Part shown: positions 1-9,000 of the stretch, one piece after another | Numbering within the stretch: the stretch's first letter is position 1 | Layout: every line of letters begins with the position of its first letter | From: Natrarchaeobius chitinivorans | Lineage (GTDB): Archaea > Halobacteriota > Halobacteria > Halobacteriales > Natrialbaceae | Assembly (NCBI RefSeq): GCF_003841505.1 | Contig: NZ_REGA01000048.1 | Coordinates: forward strand, 1-44,423 | DNA: 44,423 bases | Direction: 5' to 3' | Position numbers and translations under genes: made by a program | The notes under the pieces: model-generated | Database searches by the model: none | What the model was told of the DNA's origin: nothing | What the model saw: the letters and a program-made list of their open reading frames with translations, nothing else

Positions 1-459
1 ACGGTACCGACACATCTGGAAGAGTTGCGTCAATTCGACGTTGGCCGTCGAGTTGCTTCGGCGATTATCTGCGATGACACCGACTTCATCCAGAATCGGC
101 GCACTCTGGAACGGTGCCGTCCGAAGCAGATGGATGGCTGTCTTCGCGTCCATCGCGGCATGGTTCTCGGCGTCGAACGCTGGATAGTGAGCTTTGGCGA
201 CCGATATTGCCCCGCTCGTTTTCCCGAGTCCGACCCCCGCGTTTCGACCGGTCCAGATGATCCGAATGTCCCGTTCGTTCTGCCATCGGCTCTCGATGAA
301 GTCGTGAATATCGAACGTCGATCGGTACGGCTCGAAGTCCTCGACGGGCAACTCGCGAACCTCGAGCGTGTCTTGTTGCTCGATCGATGGCGAGGACGGT
401 GTTACCGGTCCCTCTTTTGCAGGATCGACTGTCGGATCAAACGTTGAGTCGATGCTCAT
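1..459 (-). CDS. P-loop ATPase, N-terminal part (runs off left edge)
   Basis: Only the first 153 residues lie in the window. The sequence shows a Walker A-like motif (AGVGLGKT, residues 74-81) preceded by a hydrophobic strand (IRIIWTG), and a Walker B-like motif (PILDEV, 121-126) ending in Asp-Glu. The first 45 residues look disordered. The start ATG overlaps the stop of the upstream gene (ATGA, 456-459), so the two are co-translated. P-loop ATPases beside membrane-protein clusters are typical of archaeal viruses with membranes (genome packaging) and of conjugation systems; which role applies here is inference. The C-terminal half is needed to assign a family (packaging, HerA/FtsK, Zot-like or other). 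Confidence 0.8.
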   Translation of the reverse strand, partial: MSIDSTFDPTVDPAKEGPVTPSSPSIEQQDTLEVRELPVEDFEPYRSTFDIHDFIESRWQNERDIRIIWTGRNAGVGLGKTSGAISVAKAHYPAFDAENHAAMDAKTAIHLLRTAPFQSAPILDEVGVIADNRRSNSTANVELTQLFQMCRYR

Positions 460-983
460 TCGTCACCCACCGTTGTATCCGTATCTGGATCGTTCGTTTC
501 GACTTGGCTCTGATCGATCCGCTGACGCTCCGGTGCTGCGCCCTGCCCTGGGGAGAACGGCGAATCACGGAACAACTGATCGAGAACCATGACCGCTCTG
601 GCTGCAATCTCTGGCGGCATGATTCGCGAAACCTCCTCAGTTTGGATCGATTCGCCTTCAACTGCGTCTTCCGAGCGAACCTCCTGTTTCTCGACCGAGT
701 ATACCCACGGATCGAGGTTTTTGAGACCCGTGATCCAGTCGCCGTCATTACCCTTGTATAGCGGAACCTCATCCCAGTAGTAGGCCGACGTAATCGCCCA
801 CGGCCGGAGTGTAACGTAGTAGTGGGTTGTGGCGACATGAAGCGACGTTTTCGATTGGTCGACCGTGTCGTCGTCGTAGGATCCTGCCAGTACCTGATTG
901 ACTGTCCTCAACGCTTGCCGGGCTTCTCGAGATGCTTGATGAACGTCCTGTACAACCATTGCACCGCCATCGGCGCTCTGCAT
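456..983 (-). CDS. hypothetical protein upstream of the ATPase
   Basis: A 175-residue acidic protein, not recognised. The N-terminal part (about 10-35) is predicted helical. The centre (45-90) is rich in Tyr and Trp (THYYVTL, YYWDEVPLY, GDWITGL) and looks like a small folded domain. The last 40 residues are Asp/Gln-rich and probably disordered. There are no transmembrane segments. A TATA-like stretch at 1010-1017 lies 27 nt before the ATG, so the transcript is probably leaderless and begins at this gene. It overlaps the ATPase gene by 4 nt, suggesting a partner or adaptor of that ATPase. Confidence 0.7.
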   Translation of the reverse strand: MQSADGGAMVVQDVHQASREARQALRTVNQVLAGSYDDDTVDQSKTSLHVATTHYYVTLRPWAITSAYYWDEVPLYKGNDGDWITGLKNLDPWVYSVEKQEVRSEDAVEGESIQTEEVSRIMPPEIAARAVMVLDQLFRDSPFSPGQGAAPERQRIDQSQVETNDPDTDTTVGDE

Positions 984-1059
984 AGGGATTTGCTGTCAAA
1001 TTCGCTGTCTTATAATCTTGGGAAAGAACTAAGCCGAGCCGATTGACCACACCGCCAGC
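984..1059. promoter_or_regulatory. divergent promoter of the membrane-protein cluster
   Basis: This is the only gap between the leftward ATPase pair and the rightward membrane operon. TTATAATC at 1010-1017 is placed correctly (27-34 nt upstream) for a leaderless start at 983 on the minus strand. Rightward, the 30 bases before the ATG at 1060 closely match those before the second paralogue at 1569 (TAAGCC, then ATTGACCACAC, then CAGCATG), so the rightward promoter was duplicated with the gene. Transcription start sites are inferred. Confidence 0.55.
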
Positions 1060-1518
1060 ATGGCTACAGCAAGCCAGAGAGCCACCGAGATCGACGTCAG
1101 GGTGGCAACGACGGAGGCGCAAAGTTTCAAGGAGCGGCTCGCGGATGTCGCGACGATCGGAGCGATCTTCGGTCCTGCGGAGGCGGCGATCGCGGCGAAC
1201 GAACACGCTGAGGAGTTCTCCGATCAGCACTTTGACAACGTGCTGATTAACGGTATCATGACTGTCCTGATCGGCGGTATTCTCCTCACGCTGGCGGGAG
1301 TGATCATCACCGACTTCGTGGAAATTATGCCGGAAGGGACGACGGAAGAGCCGGCGCTGATCCCGCGGTCAGACATCACCGGCCCGCTCGCGACGGCGCT
1401 GGGACTCGCATCGATTTCACTCGTCGTGCCGATCGTCGCCGGTGTCGTCGCACTTCTCATGGGATCGTTCGGAGGTTTCATGGGCGGAAACGGCGGATTA
1501 GGTAGACGCGGGCGATAG
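1060..1518 (+). CDS. two-helix membrane protein, paralogue 1 (candidate major virion or pilus subunit)
   Basis: A 152-residue protein. Residues 1-58 are polar and helix-prone. Two long hydrophobic segments (about 61-85 and 108-137) are separated by a short acidic loop. The tail is glycine-rich and ends in basic residues (GGLGRRGR). No signal peptide is visible. The next gene is a close paralogue. Small abundant proteins with two hydrophobic helices, often as tandem paralogues, are the capsid proteins of spindle-shaped archaeal viruses (SSV1 VP1/VP3, His1 VP21); VirB2-type conjugative pilins have similar topology. Sequence homology to either has not been shown, so the structural role is inference from topology, duplication and operon position. 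Confidence 0.75.
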   Translation: MATASQRATEIDVRVATTEAQSFKERLADVATIGAIFGPAEAAIAANEHAEEFSDQHFDNVLINGIMTVLIGGILLTLAGVIITDFVEIMPEGTTEEPALIPRSDITGPLATALGLASISLVVPIVAGVVALLMGSFGGFMGGNGGLGRRGR

Positions 1519-1532
1519 CGTAGCCCCTCCGG

Positions 1533-1540
1533 TAATTTTA
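1533..1540 (+). promoter_or_regulatory. TATA-like box of paralogue 2
   Basis: TAATTTTA lies 29-36 nt before the ATG at 1569, consistent with a leaderless transcript. The region between it and the ATG resembles the region upstream of paralogue 1, so each paralogue probably has its own promoter despite lying in tandem. Confidence 0.5.
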
Positions 1541-1568
1541 AGCCAGCCTATTTGATCACACGGCGAGC

Positions 1569-2015
1569 ATGGCTGTATCAAGCCAAACGCCCGCCGAGAT
1601 TCCCATCGAGGTGGCGCAACCCGAGGAAGCACAGAGTTTCAAAGAGCGGATCGCAGACGTCGGGACAGTCTGGCGAATCTCTGGACCGGCAGAGGCAGCG
1701 ATCGCGGCAAACGAGCACGGAGAGGAGTTTGCCGATCAGCACTTCAACAACGTGCTGATCAACGGTATTATGACCGTCCTGATCGGCGGGATCCTGCTCA
1801 CGCTGGCAGGGGTGATCATCACCGACTTCGTCGAGATCATGCCTGAGGAGGGCTTCATGGATCAGTCAGACCTTACGGGGCCGCTCGCGACTGCGCTCGG
1901 TCTGGCGGCGATTTCGCTCGTCGTTCCGATCGTCGCCGGTGTCGTTGCACTACTCATGGGGTCGTTCGGCGGCTTCATGGGCAACGGCGGCGGTGTCGGC
2001 GGACGGAGACGCTAA
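1569..2015 (+). CDS. two-helix membrane protein, paralogue 2
   Basis: A 148-residue paralogue of the preceding gene, with the same layout: polar helical N-terminus, hydrophobic segments at about 62-86 and 102-133, glycine-rich basic tail (GGGVGGRRR). The first hydrophobic segment and its flanks are identical from the VLING motif to the EIMPE motif. The N-terminal 20 residues and the inter-helix loop have diverged, and the loop is shorter. Conserved helices with variable ends are expected of two subunits packing in one lattice or membrane. See paralogue 1 for the competing interpretations. Confidence 0.75.
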   Translation: MAVSSQTPAEIPIEVAQPEEAQSFKERIADVGTVWRISGPAEAAIAANEHGEEFADQHFNNVLINGIMTVLIGGILLTLAGVIITDFVEIMPEEGFMDQSDLTGPLATALGLAAISLVVPIVAGVVALLMGSFGGFMGNGGGVGGRRR

Positions 2016-2035
2016 CACGGTAGATCCCGCTTTTT

Positions 2036-2284
2036 ATGAAGACCACTGGAACGCTCGCCTCGTTGATACTCGTCGCCATCCTTGGAGTGGCGACCACTGT
2101 CGCGGCGTCGGGGTTTTACGCGGGTGACGGAGAAGCAACTGACGTTGAGCAAGCAATTTTCGGGACGCTCGGGACCGTTTCGGCTCCGCTGTTCGGCGCG
2201 CTGATTCTGTTGCTATTCGCCGTTTTCGTCGTCGCGATCGCACTCAGCGCTCGAGACAGTACGTACGGAGGTGGCGGCCGGTGA
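2036..2284 (+). CDS. small membrane protein, 82 aa
   Basis: Residues 5-25 form a hydrophobic segment after a single Lys and end near AASG, so this could be a signal peptide or a first membrane helix. A second helix spans about 52-72, followed by a short glycine-rich basic tail (YGGGGR). The loop between them is acidic (DGEATDVEQ). It is a smaller version of the topology of the two preceding genes. It overlaps the next gene by 4 nt (GTGA) and so is translationally coupled. Function unknown; probably a minor membrane component of the same particle. Confidence 0.7.
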   Translation: MKTTGTLASLILVAILGVATTVAASGFYAGDGEATDVEQAIFGTLGTVSAPLFGALILLLFAVFVVAIALSARDSTYGGGGR

Positions 2285-2604
2285 TTTGGCCGGTCTTCCT
2301 CTCGCTGTTCTGGGCAGGAATCGGGACGGCGTACGTCTCGGTCGTTCGTCGCGAGGCCGAGTTGCTGTTTGGCGGGTTGTCGTTTCTATGCTGGCTCGGC
2401 GTCGCGTTCTCCGCGACGTCCATCCAGATCGTGGCTGGCGACTCACTCGAGACGGTTGGCGAGCCCGGTGTGACGGCCATCGGGCTGTTCGGTGTCGTTG
2501 GGATGCTCGTCTGGATCCTGCTTGTCATCGCCGATCGCGTCCCGACGGACGGCGACCCAACTGACCGCGATCACGAACCTGACACCCATGACTACGAATA
2601 CTGA
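2281..2604 (+). CDS. small membrane protein, 107 aa
   Basis: GTG start overlapping the previous stop. Three hydrophobic stretches (about 3-22, 28-52 and 65-85) are followed by a very acidic tail (DGDPTDRDHEPDTHDYEY) that should be cytoplasmic. No family recognised. The following gene starts 17 nt before this one ends. Confidence 0.65.
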   Translation: MIWPVFLSLFWAGIGTAYVSVVRREAELLFGGLSFLCWLGVAFSATSIQIVAGDSLETVGEPGVTAIGLFGVVGMLVWILLVIADRVPTDGDPTDRDHEPDTHDYEY

Positions 2605-3112
2605 CCGATCCGGAACTGCATCGAACGCGAAAACGAACGGCCGAAGCCCGACGAACGGCGTTGCTCGACGTCCTCGAGCAAAGCCCGAATCGCTGGGATC
2701 CAAAGACAGCGAGTACGTCGATACGATCGTCTCGGCCGACAAGATTCACGAGCGCTGGGAATCCTGGCTCGAGACGGACTTTTCGAAGGACTATCCGCTG
2801 GCGAAGTATCCCGCCGGTCACGCTGAAGACGAGGAATTGCTGGTGCTGAACCGGATGGATCTGTTTCGGAAGTCCCACCCGCCAGACGATTCGGCGATCC
2901 AGGGGCCGGTTCGCGAAGAGCTGTTCGGCGATCAAAAAAAGCCGGTCGGCGCTGACGACCTGTACCTCTTGCAATCGTACCTGCGGCGGATCGTCTCGCG
3001 GATGACTCGCGGTGAGGGTGGCTGGCAACAGGACAAGTTCGACGGCGTGTTGTCCGTCTCGAAAAGCGAGAGTTCGGGCAGGAGATCGCTCAAAGAGAAG
3101 ATTTTCGGCTAA
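2588..3112 (+). CDS. hypothetical soluble protein, 174 aa
   Basis: The ATG at 2588 gives a natural start in the 3' end of the preceding gene. The first 45 residues are Asn/Ser/Arg-rich and disordered. The rest is a mixed alpha/beta domain (from DTIVSADKIHERWESW to the C-terminal KEKIFG) with no membrane segment. It is the one clearly cytosolic protein in this part of the cluster. Not recognised; it could be a scaffold or matrix protein between membrane and DNA. Confidence 0.65.
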   Translation: MTTNTDRSGTASNAKTNGRSPTNGVARRPRAKPESLGSKDSEYVDTIVSADKIHERWESWLETDFSKDYPLAKYPAGHAEDEELLVLNRMDLFRKSHPPDDSAIQGPVREELFGDQKKPVGADDLYLLQSYLRRIVSRMTRGEGGWQQDKFDGVLSVSKSESSGRRSLKEKIFG

Positions 3113-3114
3113 CC

Positions 3115-3723
3115 ATGAGTTGGAGAGAGAAACTCGCACGATGGCACATGAACCGCGCGATGTCGACGATCGGGACCGCCGTCCTGGTCGAAGACGACGA
3201 CAACCATTACACCCTCTACGGCGGTCAGTACGATCCCGAGGTGAACGCGATCACCTGCGAGTGGGGTGGTGACAAGCACAAATTCAAGCTCGATGGTGAG
3301 GGTGGCGTCGGCTCGTTCTGTGGCGGTGGATTGGCGCTTGCGTACCGCCGTCTCGGTGGCGTTGCGAGTGTTGCGAACGCTCGAGCGTCCAAAGAGGTAC
3401 ACCGCGTCACCGACGGCGGCACTGTCAAAGACGCCGATCCAGATACCGACATCGAGGTTCCCGTTGAGTCGGTCGGCGTCAAGCTCGGGAACGTGATGAA
3501 AGCCAGCCCGCACAAGTACGACCCCGAAGACCTGGTGAAAGCCGAGCAACGGGGGTATCTCTTCGCGAAAGACGAGAGTTCGATGCCCAGCTACATGCTG
3601 GTCATCGGCACCCTGTTGCTCGGTCTACTGATCGGCGCGTTGATCGTCTACTTCAGCATGGGTAGCGACGGTGGGTCGCCGATCTCGCTGATGGCTGGGC
3701 CGATCCTCACCGGGTGGTTCTGA
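3115..3723 (+). CDS. membrane-anchored protein, 202 aa
   Basis: Residues 1-150 form a beta-rich soluble domain (ETWINDOW-scale prediction by eye: alternating strands around VLVEDDDNHYTLYGG and AITCEWGGDKHKFKL). A strongly hydrophobic helix lies at about 160-182, followed by a short hydrophobic tail. There is no signal peptide, so the large domain should stay cytoplasmic with the C-terminus crossing the membrane. The stop overlaps the next start (TGATG). Function unknown. The orientation would suit a protein linking the membrane to internal cargo. Confidence 0.65.
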   Translation: MSWREKLARWHMNRAMSTIGTAVLVEDDDNHYTLYGGQYDPEVNAITCEWGGDKHKFKLDGEGGVGSFCGGGLALAYRRLGGVASVANARASKEVHRVTDGGTVKDADPDTDIEVPVESVGVKLGNVMKASPHKYDPEDLVKAEQRGYLFAKDESSMPSYMLVIGTLLLGLLIGALIVYFSMGSDGGSPISLMAGPILTGWF

Positions 3724-5546
3724 TGGCTCGAGACCGGCTCAGTGACGCGCTTCGGTCGGGATACGAGGCAGCGCTTGGTGCCGGCGGTCGCGCTCGAGAT
3801 CGCGTCGACGACGTCGCCGATCGAGCCCGCTCCGAGGTCGATGAAGTGACCGAGCGCGGGCAAGATCGACTCGACGAGGCGACGGATCGTGCGAAAGATA
3901 GCGCCGATCGCATTTCCGACGTCCCGGCGACTGTTTCTGAACGGGTGAGTGAGGCTGAACTTCAGAGTGACGAAATGTCGGTTCCGGTGGCCGATGGACA
4001 GGTTCGATCCAGGTTACAATCGGCGGCCGAAAGATGGGACGAGGCCGGTGAACGTATCGCCCCACACGTCGGCGAGGAAATGTCTGAGCGACCAGAAACA
4101 CTGGCTCCAGCGGCTGCCCCACACGTCGCCGCCTCGAGACCAACCGAGGAACTCGCTGATCGAACACTGGGAGAAGATCATCCGGCTGCCCAAATGCTCC
4201 CCTCGAGGGTAGCCAGTTCGGCGCTGTCGTCGGCGGAAGACGAAGTAGCCGAGAGAACGCTGTCAGAGAGCGTTGATACGGATCGAAGTGTACGAGCAGA
4301 CGCCGGCGAGCGAGTGACCCGGGGATTTACCCGCGGCGTGAATCCGGCTGCCATCGCCGACGCCGCAGTCGGGACCGGAGAAGCCGCAGTGTGGGTTGGT
4401 TCAGGGGCCACCGGTGGCCCTGGAGAGTTCGTCCGCCGAGGTGAAGTCTTCGGTGAGCATGGAACTGCCCTCGCGCGCCAGGGTGCTCGAGCGGCCAGAG
4501 AACGGCCTATCGAAACTCTTGCGACAGGAGCAGGTGGTCTTCTCTTCGGGGGAGGTGTTGGAGCCGCCACACGCGCTGGACGCGGTGCCCTCTCTCAACG
4601 ACCGAGTCCAGATACTCCGCAGCAACCGGCTACGGCACGGACCGACCTTCCCGACGAACGGCCAGATCCGTGGGCAGGTATCGATCCAAGTGCGCCAGCA
4701 TCGACGCGTTTCGGACTTGACGATCGCGGGCAAATGGACCTGACTTTCGGTCGGCAACGTGATCGTGGCCGGCAAGAACGCCGGCCTGACCGTGAGTACG
4801 ATCCCCTCGAGCGGGGTGACCGCGAAGTGCTGGAGGGATCGCCCCGGGATTTGGTTCAGGACGAACTGACGCAGATGCAGTTGGCGCAGCGGCGTGAGAT
4901 CGAAGCCGACGCCCTCGAGCCGGACGTTCGCCCCGGTCACCGGTTCGACGAGCCAACGCCGGCCCCCCGCACTCGAGATCGCCGCCAGCCGGATCACGTC
5001 GAACAGCATCGACGGGACAGTAGCCAGATGCACGATCCGCTGTATGCTGGTACCGGTGCGCTTGCTGGACTCCTTGGTTCCCCACCGATCGATCACGATG
5101 CTGTCGGCCCAGGGACGGACGACGTCGTCGGTCCTGACACCGATGCTGGCACACGACCCGACCAGCCTCTTCGAACCTATACAACCCCCCAGGTTGCCGA
5201 GGGTACGCGACATGACCAGCAGAGACGTACACCACCAGTTATTCAGACACCAGTCGTCCCGAGTCAGGATCCAGCACCGCCACCAGACTGGGGACGGTCG
5301 CCGCCGCCAGGATCGCCACGGCAAACGGGGGGACGTGGTCCTCCCCGTCCACCGAGGGTCGAGTTCGAAAGCGACGAGTATGAAATGCCGTCCGTAGATA
5401 CTACTGATCCCGGTTTCGGCGAGTGGCTGAATCCGATGTGGAGTCCTGCTCAGGTCGCAGGTCGCAGCGAGCCAGATTCACCCCAAGACGAATCTCAGGA
5501 CGATCCTGAAGCCCGCCTATCCGAGTTGCTTGGAGGTCCACGATGA
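3723..5546 (+). CDS. amphipathic-helix and disordered protein, 607 aa
   Basis: Residues about 5-70 form a long amphipathic helix with an approximate 11-residue rhythm (RDRVDDVADRA, RSEVDEVTERG, QDRLDEATDRA), like apolipoprotein or LEA-type segments that lie on membranes. A glycine/alanine-rich hydrophobic patch follows around 230-290 (including LLFGGGVGAATRAGRGALS). From about 290 onward the protein is proline-rich, polar and disordered. The start at 3723 (MARDRL) overlaps the preceding stop; an in-frame ATG lies 9 nt upstream. No family recognised. It may coat or bend the membrane of the particle, which is inference. Confidence 0.7.
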   Translation: MARDRLSDALRSGYEAALGAGGRARDRVDDVADRARSEVDEVTERGQDRLDEATDRAKDSADRISDVPATVSERVSEAELQSDEMSVPVADGQVRSRLQSAAERWDEAGERIAPHVGEEMSERPETLAPAAAPHVAASRPTEELADRTLGEDHPAAQMLPSRVASSALSSAEDEVAERTLSESVDTDRSVRADAGERVTRGFTRGVNPAAIADAAVGTGEAAVWVGSGATGGPGEFVRRGEVFGEHGTALARQGARAARERPIETLATGAGGLLFGGGVGAATRAGRGALSQRPSPDTPQQPATARTDLPDERPDPWAGIDPSAPASTRFGLDDRGQMDLTFGRQRDRGRQERRPDREYDPLERGDREVLEGSPRDLVQDELTQMQLAQRREIEADALEPDVRPGHRFDEPTPAPRTRDRRQPDHVEQHRRDSSQMHDPLYAGTGALAGLLGSPPIDHDAVGPGTDDVVGPDTDAGTRPDQPLRTYTTPQVAEGTRHDQQRRTPPVIQTPVVPSQDPAPPPDWGRSPPPGSPRQTGGRGPPRPPRVEFESDEYEMPSVDTTDPGFGEWLNPMWSPAQVAGRSEPDSPQDESQDDPEARLSELLGGPR

Positions 5547-5815
5547 GCGAGACGGTCGAGTACGCGATCGCTTGGGCGGTAATCATGATCATTGCCGGCC
5601 TTCTGTTGATTGGCTTTGTCTGGGTCATCCTCGACGTCTTCGTCCAGCATGTGATGGCGGAAGCCGGTGATACACCCGCATACTCGGCAGATCGCGTCGA
5701 GTATACGACACACTGGTTACGGCGGTTCTGGCTGTTCATCCCAACGATGGCGCTGGGCTCGCTGATTGCCTGGGGGCTCGTCCGTGCGGTATCCCATCGG
5801 GGTGGTCCCGCGTGA
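5543..5815 (+). CDS. small membrane protein, 90 aa
   Basis: Two hydrophobic helices (about 6-32 and 62-82) are separated by a polar loop containing HVMAEAGDTPAYS. ATGA overlaps with the previous gene and GTGA with the next show translational coupling. Function unknown. Confidence 0.65.
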   Translation: MSETVEYAIAWAVIMIIAGLLLIGFVWVILDVFVQHVMAEAGDTPAYSADRVEYTTHWLRRFWLFIPTMALGSLIAWGLVRAVSHRGGPA

Positions 5816-6057
5816 GCCATCCGGCGTTGGCCTGGATTCTCGTGATGGTCGTTTTCGTGATCCTCTTCGCCGTTACTTGGATGGCCGGCCAGCTCGTCGG
5901 CGAGTTGTTCCCCGCCCTCGAGGCGATGGGGAACGACTTCGTGCCGGTCTCGCTGGTCACTGACGCAATCCTGATCTGGATGCCCCTTGGGCTCGGGTTC
6001 GGGTTCGTGCTCTGGGCGATCGCGTACACGTTTCTGCGTGAGGCGGTGGTTCGATGA
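5812..6057 (+). CDS. small membrane protein, 81 aa
   Basis: GTG start inside the previous stop. Two helices (about 4-26 and 44-73) flank a short acidic loop (FPALEAMGND). It overlaps the large surface protein gene by 4 nt. Its place directly before the spike-like protein suggests it helps assemble or anchor that protein, which is inference. Confidence 0.65.
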   Translation: MSHPALAWILVMVVFVILFAVTWMAGQLVGELFPALEAMGNDFVPVSLVTDAILIWMPLGLGFGFVLWAIAYTFLREAVVR

Positions 6058-9000
6058 GCGGTCTCGACATACCCGACCTATCCATTTCTTCCAATCAAAT
6101 CCGGTCGATAGGGTTTGCGGTGTTGCTCATAGCCAGTGTCATGGCTGGACCGCTCGTCCTGACTGGCGTCGCCGCAACTAACGGGGTAGCCGCCGCTGAA
6201 GAGACCAACGAAGAAGAGATTGAGATGATCTTCGCTACCGGTGGAGAAGGATCTATTGCGGCAATCGACCGTGAAACAGGCGAGACGCTCTGGTCCGATT
6301 CGATCAGTGGTGAACCAGTTGAAGCTGGAGCCGTCTCACAAGATGGAGAGACGGTCTATGCGGGAGATCGTGCCGGCCAAATCGTAGCTTTTGACGCTGC
6401 CACCGGCGAGGAACAGTGGACGTTTGAATGGGATGGTGCAGAGTATCCGTGGATTCGCACTCTGTACCCGGCAGATGATGAATTATTCGTCGGAACTGCT
6501 GGCCTGTCAGGCCAGGGAACGATGATACTGTCGGTCGACAAAGACGAGCAGACGCTGAACTGGGTCAGCGAACCATACGATGGCGCACCTCATGAGTTTG
6601 CGATGTCTCAAGGGGAATTGTATACGATTATCGGTGGAACGCGGGGATCTCCTGCGGGACAACTCGCCCACGTTGATCAGACCTCAGGCGAACCACACTG
6701 GATCAAAGATCTCGACTCTGGCAGTGGGTTGGGCCTCCACGTCGATGGCGAAGGCATCTACACGTCTTCGAGGCACAGCAATAACGTCAGCGCGTTCGAT
6801 CGGGAATCGAGAGAACTACAGTGGGCGTTCACAGACCTGGGCAGTTCCCCGAGCGCGTTGGAGCACCGGCCAGGGAGCAACGAACTGTTTGTCGGCGACG
6901 GCGACGATACGTACGTTCTGGACAAGAATAGCGGCACCCTACAAAAGACCTACTCTATCGGACCCAACGCGATGGCGTTCGATCCGACTGGAGAGGTGTT
7001 ATACGCCGAGGAGCGCGGTGCAGGGAATACGATCGTCGGAGCGGATCCCGACACCGGAGAGGTGTTCTGGACCAACAGTGCGTTAGATCGAAACGTCCGT
7101 ACGATCTCGACGCTACCTGCTGACGGGCCAGTTGAGGTCGAAGGCCAGGTCGTTGACGCCCCTGTCGATGAAACCGGCCCCGGTCCTATCGACCCCGAAA
7201 ATCGAACGGCCGTTCCGAACGCAACCGTCGAGATCTGGAGTGAGGACGGGACAGAACTCATCGACTCGATGGAGACCAACGAACAGGGCCAGTGGGCGAC
7301 CGACGAAATCACAACCGGTGACGACGCCTCGATTTACGACACGCGCGTCTACGTCGGTGGAGAACGCCGCTGGGACGAAACGTCTGCGTTACCGGCGGAA
7401 GGCGATCACGTCTGGATGACTGTTCCGATGTCGGATCCGGAGTTATCCAGTCCTACACCCTCTGACGACTTCAACATTCCAGGCGTCACGGCTGGCACCG
7501 AACTCGAGGTGACGGTAACGGATCCGGACTTCCCGAGTTCGCACGTGTACGTCGAATTCTACGACGGTGACGACCAGTTCATTGGCGACGACCTGGTGTT
7601 CGTCAACGAAAGCGGTAGCTCCGCGACGGTCTCGATGCCGTGGTTCGACGCGAACGAACAGGGCGTCTACGAGTGGTATGCGGTGGCCTCTGATCCGTAC
7701 CTCTCGACGAACGATGCGGAAACCGATCTCAACACGTTCGAGATTCGGGACGACCCACCGATCATCTACGACTCTACCGCGTCGCCTGACGGCGAAACTG
7801 TCTCGGGAGACGTCGAGCTATCGATCGACGTCGACAATCCGAATTTCCCCGATGACGACGTCACCGTCGAGTTCTACGAGTACGACACGGGCGATCCCGA
7901 CGTCGACGAACTGATCGGCACGGACACGCTCGAGAGCAACGGTACTGCAAAGACAGAGTGGCCTGTTACCGACGAGTCCCTCGAGTGGTACGTGGTCGCC
8001 GAGAGCGAGCTGGGTCACGTCGTCTTCTCGCGTATCTTCTCGTTCGGCGTCGCCGGCGACCTCGAGATTCGGGACGCGACGAGTGGGGAGTTGATCGACG
8101 ATCGGACGGTCAAAGTCGATGTTACGGCCCCTGGGCAGAGTTACACGACGTACCTGACTGACGGCGTTTTCGACATCGGCGACCTCGAGGCCCATGACGA
8201 GACCGTTCGGTTCGACATCACCGCAATGGACTACTATCCACGGACTGTCGAACTCCGATCGACTGTCGGCGGCGTAGCTGTGTATCTCGAGCGCGGTCCC
8301 GACTGGGAACCAGATCCACCAGACGACGAAGACGATCCCGAAGACACGCCTGATTACGAGGACGACGAGAACAAAGTTCTCGTTCGGTTCGAACTCACAG
8401 ACAATACGGGTGATTTCCCACCCGAAGACACGACACTACGAATAAACGACCGTGTCGACAACGAGACGCGCCTGGTCCATAGTGAGACGTTCGGTCCGAT
8501 CAATCGTGTCGACGTGATCTTGAACCGGGACGAACGCTACCAGCTCGAGGCCGCAAGCGATGACGGTGGTGTGCGGGGACTCGGTGGATTCACTGCGAGC
8601 GAATCGGAGGTCGTCCCGCTCGAAATCGGTGAGTTGTCGTGGCCAATTCCGGTGGAAGAGGGTTACGAGTTCGACGCGCGGTTCGACGAAGACACCGGTG
8701 ACCTGGATATCCGATGGATCGACGACGACGAACTGACCAGACCGCTTCAGATCACAGTCAGAGACTACGAGAGTGGCCAGACAGTATTCAGCGATACACA
8801 CCCATCATTCCTTGGAGAGTACCGAAATCAGGTCGCACTCGAGACTGACCGCACGTACGAGGTTGAGGCGATTGCGACTCGAGACGGCGAGACAATCCAC
8901 CTAACTCGAATCATTGGGCCGACGGATATGGACATCGAGCCGCTGCTTGGGCCGATGGCGATGGCAGGTATCTCTGCGTTGGCGATCGTCGTCGTCGCGG

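Noticed and set aside
1060-2015. Calling the two-helix paralogues spindle-virus major capsid proteins outright
   Set aside because: Topology and tandem arrangement fit, but sequence similarity was not demonstrated and VirB2-like pilins share the topology.
4401-5324. Minus-strand 307-codon frame opposite the amphipathic-helix gene
   Set aside because: It has Trp/Cys-rich, non-acidic composition and lies opposite a gene coupled on both sides to its operon.
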